DNA from: Tridacna crocea
Lineage: Eukaryota > Mollusca > Bivalvia > Cardiida > Cardiidae
Assembly: GCA_943736015.1 (NCBI GenBank)
Contig: OX031065.1
Span: 46,292,992-46,356,991, forward strand
DNA: 64,000 bases
Direction of reading: 5' to 3'
Both the position numbers and the translations under genes were made by a program. The notes under the pieces were generated by a model that saw only the letters and a program-made list of their open reading frames with translations, was not told the origin of the DNA and ran no database searches. Shown here piece by piece: positions 58,682-64,000 of this stretch. Positions within the stretch are counted from its first letter, which is position 1. Every line of letters begins with the position of its first letter.

Positions 58682-59402
58682 TCTGCAATAGTAACTGTAT
58701 TGGTTTCAGGGGTTAAAGCTGTAAGAATGGTTAGTGAATACAGGCCTCTGCAGTACAATTATGAAGATTCTTGTAATAAATATTATTTTACATTTTTCAA
58801 TTTTAGAGGGTGTTATACCTGCTGAATTTTTAACACATTTTCATGTACAGTATTTTATTGAAGTCTGTCATGTTTTCTATTTGTCATGAATTTGTGTGTC
58901 TTCTCATTTTTTTGTTGTAGATATTAGTTATGTCATAATGTATTATTAATATGGAAAAAAAAAAAAGATATTTCTTGATTAGAAAGACCTGTTGCAAATA
59001 TCATTACAAAAATAAAGGCTAGCGTGTTCTTAAGTTTATCACTATAACACTATTATTTCAAAACTTGCTAAACCTGCCGTATTGTGGCATATTTTAAAGT
59101 ATAAAACACCTTCCATGTTCAATTAGTTACCTTTGTGATGTGTGAATGAAATGTAAAAGCAGCCAGATTTTAATTGTTTTTGTACCATTCTCTTGTTGTG
59201 CCTCGAAATGAAAAGTGTTTTTTGAACTCACAGTAAAGGAAATAAACTGGTGAATTAGTGAAAGTCTTGTTTATTATGTCTGGTTGATCGTAGTTGATCG
59301 TGTTATACCTCTTTCCCCCACCCACCCACGTAGTAGAGGTGGGTATACTGGCTCTACCGTGTGTGTCTGTCCGTCCTTCTGTCGTGTTTTCTTTTTCGTG
59401 CT

Positions 59403-59626
59403 TTGACTCTTTACCACACGAGAAAATTTTAGACTGGTCCAAATTTAAAGCATTTTCAGACAACAAAGGTGACTAAAAAATAGAAATTTGTTCTGGGCAG
59501 GGTAGAAAACACTGTGGGAAAAGGAGAAAATGCTGGTTACCAGCATTTTCTCCTTTTCCCATGGTGTTTTCAAAAGGCTTCTTTGTCAGGGGTGTCAAAA
59601 GTAGGGATTGTGTGGTAATGGGTTAA
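59403..59626 (-). mobile_element. Palindromic MITE A, complete
   Basis: Left TTGA, right TTAA; 5 bp missing in the R end. Confidence 0.88.
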
Positions 59627-59629
59627 TTA

Positions 59630-59930
59630 ACTCAGAACCAGTGAAACTCTGAAACTTTATACAGTGTTGCTCATGATCTAAAGCGATGCTCTAGAGCTTT
59701 TAGGGTCACATAGGTCAAAGGTCAATGTCACAGGTGAACTTCTTTTGAAAATCGTTGCTGTGCTTTTACACAGTAGCTATTTGACATAGGACCCTGAAAC
59801 TTTATACAAGTGTTTGCTCATGACTGAAGGATGTGCCCTAATGTTTTTAGGTCAAATGGGTCAAAGGTCAAGATCACTGGTGATATTTGTTTTGAAAACC
59901 TTTTCTCTTTGCAGCCTCAGTGACAAGGTG
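59630..59930 (+). repeat. Two imperfect ~130-bp units
   Basis: CTGAAACTTTATACA and GGTCAAAGGTCA motifs recur at ~130-bp spacing. Confidence 0.55.
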
Positions 59931-59978
59931 CTGGTGGTGGTATTTTGCCCGCTTTGCAACAGTTTTAGTCTTTTCTTC

Positions 59979-60195
59979 ACTTTTACCGAACAATCTCGTT
60001 TTAATGAACCTCAGAGGGGAGCGTTTTGAAAGGATTGTGGGAAAAGGAGAAAATGCTGGTTTACAGCATTTTCTCCTTTTCCCACAATGTTTTCTATCCT
60101 TTCATGCACATCCCTTCACATTAGCTATTCCTAAGTTGTTGTCTGCAGATGCCTAGAATGTTGCGAGTCGAAAATTGTTTTTGGTACAGAATTTA
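59979..60195 (+). mobile_element. Palindromic MITE A, degenerate
   Basis: Good stem, decayed ends. Confidence 0.7.
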
Positions 60196-60269
60196 TCAGA
60201 CAACGTAATGATAAAATTAATCGATTTGAAAGCAATCGTTGACGAAAAAAAAAGATACGGTTATGATAT

Positions 60270-60724
60270 AGAGGATTTTTTTTTTCGGTGAAAGATCGAA
60301 ATATATTTCATCGAGTTAACACCATCGGTAATATTTACACTAGTGGCGGAGCCACGAGTGAAAATATTACCGATGGTGTTCACGAGATGAAATATATTTC
60401 GATCTTTCACCGAAGGAAACAAATATTCTATTTATTTCATGCTTTTAACCCTTTCTGGGAGAAGCTTTATGAAAATCCAGTACAGTTCTTTTACGTTATT
60501 CCCCGTGGCGTACCCCTCCCGCATAGCAACGCATTACAATATGACGTCAAGCGCGAGAAATCTAAGGTATATGACGTCATATTTCCTATCTGGTTGTGAG
60601 GCACGCGCAATTTACCTAGGCAACAAGAACGTGAAAATTAGTTTTTTCACTGGTGGTACCAGTGTAAGATCGAAAAATATTTTCAGTGCTATTTCTCGAT
60701 ATCCTACCGGAAAGCATGAAATAA
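60270..60724 (+). mobile_element. Element F, best-preserved copy
   Basis: Palindrome 60288-60415 with a GGCGGAGCC centre, then the 3' body with two GACGTCA motifs and terminal GGAAAGCATGAAATAA. Confidence 0.85.
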
Positions 60725-61004
60725 GATGGAAGTCTATAAAAAAATATTCAACACCGATTGACGTTCTTGAATGAATTATGAGACAGAAAATCGTCGGCTG
60801 ACTTCAAAAAACTTCGTAACTACAGCTTGTTTCAAACTGTAGTTATGAGGTTTTTGAAGTAAACCAAAGAAATGTAATTTGTCCGATGCCAGGTTTTTTT
60901 TGTTCAACGGAACTTCAGCACAAAATTTGCAGTAAAATTGAAAAGCTCTTATCTTTTCCCTACTCCACTTTGACAAATATAGGTTTATGGAGACTGAGGG
61001 TGGT

Positions 61005-63014
61005 TTAGATTGAAAATATATTTACTAAAGGACTGTTTGGTGAGAACAGACTTGGACCCCACTCAGTAACAACAACTTGGTCACCACGCGCGCAGATTGC
61101 ATATGGGATTCGAACCCCGTCTCTAGAGGAGATGAACTTATTCTGTAGTAGTCTACCGCCGTCTGATAGCACTTGTATCACATTGTTATCCAAACATAGA
61201 AACACAGATCCATTTTCATGACTGGAGACTCCCCAGGGAGAGGCTGGAGTCTGGTAGGTCCATTTTACCGTCCCTGATTGGTCGACACACATCAGGGTCC
61301 TGTTATCGCGGTCCGATACTAGTATGTTACCACTTTGAGTGACGTCAAGGAATCTTGGCCAGCTAAACAATTGTTCACCTGAATTGTCGTTTGAAATGGA
61401 TACTAGGATCTCCCCACCCATACTGATGACGTCAACACACTGTGTGCCTATTACACAACAAGACACCACACACTTTTCGTCCGGTAGACATGCTATACCT
61501 TCGTATGGCTTGCTTGTTACAATTGTTTCTTTAAAAGTCAGAACAGACTCCGTTTCTACCAGTGCTAGTTCGGACTTCTCTGGTAAGGTCACTACAACAA
61601 TAGACGAATCTGGTATCCCAGCAACGCAAACAGGACATTCAAGTGCAAGTGCACCATAAAACGGTGTCGCAGAAGAAAACTCACATTTCAGCACCATGCC
61701 ATTGTGAGCATCTGTTAGAATCATATAGTTACCAATTGTTATGATGCCTGTCAGCTGCCAACATGAAGTCGAAATTTCCGGTGTTTGTACACTGAACGTG
61801 ACCTTAGCTCGTGTCGGTACAGACCGTCTTCTTCCCGTTCTTTCAGTCGAGGCACTGGTTCCGACGGTGCTTCGTGGTGTTACATTTGGAGTATTGAAAT
61901 CCTGTGACCAGGTCAAGCTTGATGCCATCGATTCACGTGGTGTCGTTCCTCCAAATGTTCTAGCAGACAATGGTGGATTTCTAGGGGTCGTCAGTACAGG
62001 AGAAATTTCATTCATTATTGGGTTGAAAGACGGTTTTACTCTAGCTCTGTTGCCCCTGGATCGACTTTGCACGACCACAGAGCCTAACGCAGGCATGTTC
62101 TCGAATACCCGTTCTAGTTCACGATTGACTACAAAATGTACCTCCATACCGGACGGTTGGTTGCCAAGAGACTGCAAGACACCATCATAATCGTGTACCT
62201 GACGCTCAATGTGGGATATTGTATTCAGAATATGAAAACCGTTTCCATGGCTACATATATCTTCCAACTGTTCTGCGGTATCGTTAATTTTCCCTAAAAT
62301 TACAGAAGCTTGTTGATTTTCTGTAAGCTGTCTCGTTCCAGTGTCTCTTATAGTGGTTTTCATTTCTGCTAATTGGCGTAAAGCTGTTTGGTAGAAAAAT
62401 GTCATTTTCGTTTCTAAATCTGTAAGTTCAGTCATCGCTTTTTCCTTACTGTCTTTCAAAATGTTATTTTCTGGAGAGTCTCCGTTTATGAGTTTCTTTG
62501 TCGTTTTTATTTGGCTTTTAAGTTTATTTCTCAATAGATCTATTTTGGGTTGAAACTTTTCCACAGCTTCTTCAATGCTAACACACTCGCAGTTGTTTCC
62601 CTTATGTTGTTTTACGACACAATAAGCACACACTGGTAATGAACAACGTAAACAGTAAAACTCTTTCGTTCTCCCTTTGTGAATTTCACATTTTAACAAA
62701 GACTCATCTGAGGCCTGAGAACCGTGTGTCATGACGGCATTCAACAGACTGGCAAGAAAGGTGTCGACCGGAAATACATTTGCCCAATCTTTTGGCGGGA
62801 GAGACAGGGACGGTCTTTGAATTTGAGTTCGGTCGTTTGGACATTTAAAGAACACTGCCGCCCTGTCTGTTACTGTTTGTTTAATGTGGTCGTCTAGACA
62901 CTGTTTGCAGAATGTGTGACCGCAAGGTAGAAGTCGAGGATCCGTATAACGTCCAAGACAAATAGCACACATTAAATAGTCATTTTCTACGTTTCTTATC
63001 ACTCTTTCCGCCAT
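61005..63014 (-). CDS. Single-exon TRIM-like RING/B-box protein with C-terminal propeller, 669 aa
   Basis: RING finger at residues 16-61: Cys16, Cys19, Cys31, His33, Cys36, Cys39, Cys58; the expected last Cys is Asp61 (CPND instead of CPxC). B-box2 at ~109-142: Cys109, His112, Cys121, Cys124, Cys129, Cys132, His137. A coiled coil spans ~150-290, then a Ser/Arg/Pro-rich linker (~300-400). The C-terminal ~260 residues contain NHL-like propeller strands (GNILVSDRDNRTLMCVDQSG). This resembles the TRIM2/3/56/71-type proteins greatly expanded in bivalves; likely role is E3 ubiquitin ligase, substrate unknown. The start is ATG at 63014; three codons upstream the open frame begins with TTG, which is not a start. 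The CDS is uninterrupted, unlike the other two genes. Confidence 0.9.
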   Translation of the reverse strand: MAERVIRNVENDYLMCAICLGRYTDPRLLPCGHTFCKQCLDDHIKQTVTDRAAVFFKCPNDRTQIQRPSLSLPPKDWANVFPVDTFLASLLNAVMTHGSQASDESLLKCEIHKGRTKEFYCLRCSLPVCAYCVVKQHKGNNCECVSIEEAVEKFQPKIDLLRNKLKSQIKTTKKLINGDSPENNILKDSKEKAMTELTDLETKMTFFYQTALRQLAEMKTTIRDTGTRQLTENQQASVILGKINDTAEQLEDICSHGNGFHILNTISHIERQVHDYDGVLQSLGNQPSGMEVHFVVNRELERVFENMPALGSVVVQSRSRGNRARVKPSFNPIMNEISPVLTTPRNPPLSARTFGGTTPRESMASSLTWSQDFNTPNVTPRSTVGTSASTERTGRRRSVPTRAKVTFSVQTPEISTSCWQLTGIITIGNYMILTDAHNGMVLKCEFSSATPFYGALALECPVCVAGIPDSSIVVVTLPEKSELALVETESVLTFKETIVTSKPYEGIACLPDEKCVVSCCVIGTQCVDVISMGGEILVSISNDNSGEQLFSWPRFLDVTQSGNILVSDRDNRTLMCVDQSGTVKWTYQTPASPWGVSSHENGSVFLCLDNNVIQVLSDGGRLLQNKFISSRDGVRIPYAICARGDQVVVTEWGPSLFSPNSPLVNIFSI

Positions 63015-63276
63015 TTCACTCAAGCACTATTATTTCCTTTGTGTGATTTTTTTTCTTAAGTTATAGTAAAATCATTTTTACTTGGTTCCCTCTATTCCAA
63101 ACAATTATCAATGAAGATAATCAATGTGTCTCGTTAGTTGGCGTAACTTACTATACTTTGAGTGGTTCTTGTAATGAAAGTCCTTCTCTATTAGCCCTCA
63201 TTCTGAAATGAAAATTTTGAGCCGATAGAAAAAAAAAACCCAAACAATGTTTCTCAAAGCTCAGAATAATATCTCC

Positions 63277-63499
63277 TTAACCCTTTACCAAACGACAAAA
63301 TTTTAGACTGGTCCAAATTGAAAATACTTGCAGACGACAAAATAAATGTAACTCAAAAATTGAACTTTTTTCCGGTGGGATAGAAACATTGTGGGGAAAA
63401 AAATGCTGGTTACCAGCATTTTCTCCTTTTCCCACAGTGTTTTCCAAAGGGTTCTTTGTCAGGGTCGTAAAAACCAGGGATTGTTTGGGAAAGGGTTAA
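63277..63499 (-). mobile_element. Palindromic MITE A, complete
   Basis: TTAA flanks; ~260 bp upstream of the TRIM-like start. Left arm shortened (GGGGAAAAAAATGCTGG). Confidence 0.87.
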
Positions 63500-63727
63500 C
63501 GGACAATGTAAATCTAAGAGCAGACTGAAATATCGGGATAGTTGAGGACGTTGGCTCGGTCCCCTAGGCCGGCCTTCTAATGTTGTTGCTTGTCATTCTA
63601 ATGAGCCGTGAGTTTCCGTGAGACAGTGCTGTACGCCGAGCACGTTAACAGACCAGGCGTAACTTAGGATGGGTTTCGTGCTGTATCGTGTACTGTAACA
63701 TGAAGAACAACCTTAAGATGCAATATT

Positions 63728-64000
63728 ATTTCATGCTTTCCGGTAGGATATCGAGAAATAGCAGTGAAAACCAGATGGGAAATATGACGTCATATACCTT
63801 ACATTTCTCGCGCTTGACGTAACGTTGCTATGCGGGAGGGGTACGCCACGGGGAATAAGGAATAAGAACTGTACTGAATTTTGATAAAGCTCCTCCCAGA
63901 AAGGGTAAAAAGCATGAAATAAATAGAATATTTGTTGTTTTTTTTTCGGTGAAAGATCGAAATTTATTTCATCTCGTGAACACCATCGGTAATATTTTCA
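63728..64000 (-). mobile_element. Element F, internally deleted and cut by window end
   Basis: Reverse copy starting TATTTCATGCTTTCCGGTAG; ~100 bp missing after GCAGTGAAAA; runs off the window inside the palindrome. Confidence 0.8.

Larger units (their letters stand above)
53072..59245 (+). other. Possible long 3' UTR / intergenic tract of RANBP9/10
   Basis: No AATAAA follows closely after the stop. The stretch 58740-59260 is repeat-poor, AT-rich and 3'-UTR-like, with AATAAA at 59011 and again near 59240 followed by GT/T-rich sequence. If used, the 3' UTR would be ~6 kb and would contain many palindromic MITEs. Alternatively the UTR ends earlier at a weak signal. Inference only. Confidence 0.3.

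Noticed and set aside
63015..63023. Three extra N-terminal codons on the TRIM-like protein
   Set aside because: They begin with TTG, not ATG; the first ATG is at 63014.
1..64000. CRISPR-like array of spaced palindromic repeats
   Set aside because: Spacing is irregular, units are ~228 bp with TTAA flanks in both orientations, and the genome is eukaryotic.

Overview
This is a eukaryotic window: interrupted genes with GT-AG introns, about 37% GC by eye, and very dense interspersed repeats. The proteins are metazoan. The single RANBP9/RANBP10-type gene, the intronless RING/B-box/propeller (TRIM-like) gene and the repeat style suggest a lophotrochozoan, most likely a bivalve mollusc. That assignment is inference, not a database match.

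Three protein-coding genes are supported. (1) 1433-25530, minus strand: an ortholog of TSNAXIP1 (translin-associated factor X-interacting protein 1), 16 coding exons that join in frame into 706 codons. (2) 25640-53071, plus strand: an ortholog of RANBP9/RANBP10, the SPRY-LisH-CTLH-CRA scaffold of the CTLH/GID E3 ubiquitin ligase, 12 coding exons joining into 628 codons. The two start codons lie only 109 bp apart, head to head. As I recall, human RANBP10 and TSNAXIP1 are also divergent neighbours on 16q22.1, so this looks like an ancient bidirectional gene pair. (3) 61005-63014, minus strand: a single-exon TRIM-like gene of 669 aa.

Almost everything else is repeat. The dominant component, by eye about a quarter to a third of the window, is a ~228-bp palindromic MITE. 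It has TTAA flanks, ~15-bp terminal inverted repeats (C[CT]CTTTACCA..) and a central stem of ~30 bp per arm (ACATTGTGGGAAAAGGAGAA... with a mirrored arm). I call its subfamilies A, B and C; 'L' is the end reading CCACACAATCCC and 'R' the end reading CAAACGACAAAAT. '+' means L to R on the top strand. It occurs in most introns of both large genes, often nested in itself, sharing TTAA sites, or recombined into hybrid forms. Other repeats are tRNA-derived SINEs, a ~455-bp element (F) with a long 5' palindrome, a 911-bp fold-back element (E), a TTAA-flanked element (D), a hAT-like MITE with an intact 8-bp target duplication, several short perfect hairpins and a minisatellite-like array.

The most unusual structure is at 19691-20590, in the first intron of TSNAXIP1. 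Two miniature LTR retroelements without coding capacity are nested, one inside the first LTR of the other. Each has matching LTRs, a primer-binding-site-like sequence and a purine tract. Both LTRs carry tRNA-like sequences with Pol III A and B boxes, an arrangement reminiscent of the 5S-carrying Cassandra TRIMs of plants. No CRISPR array, rRNA or operon is present.
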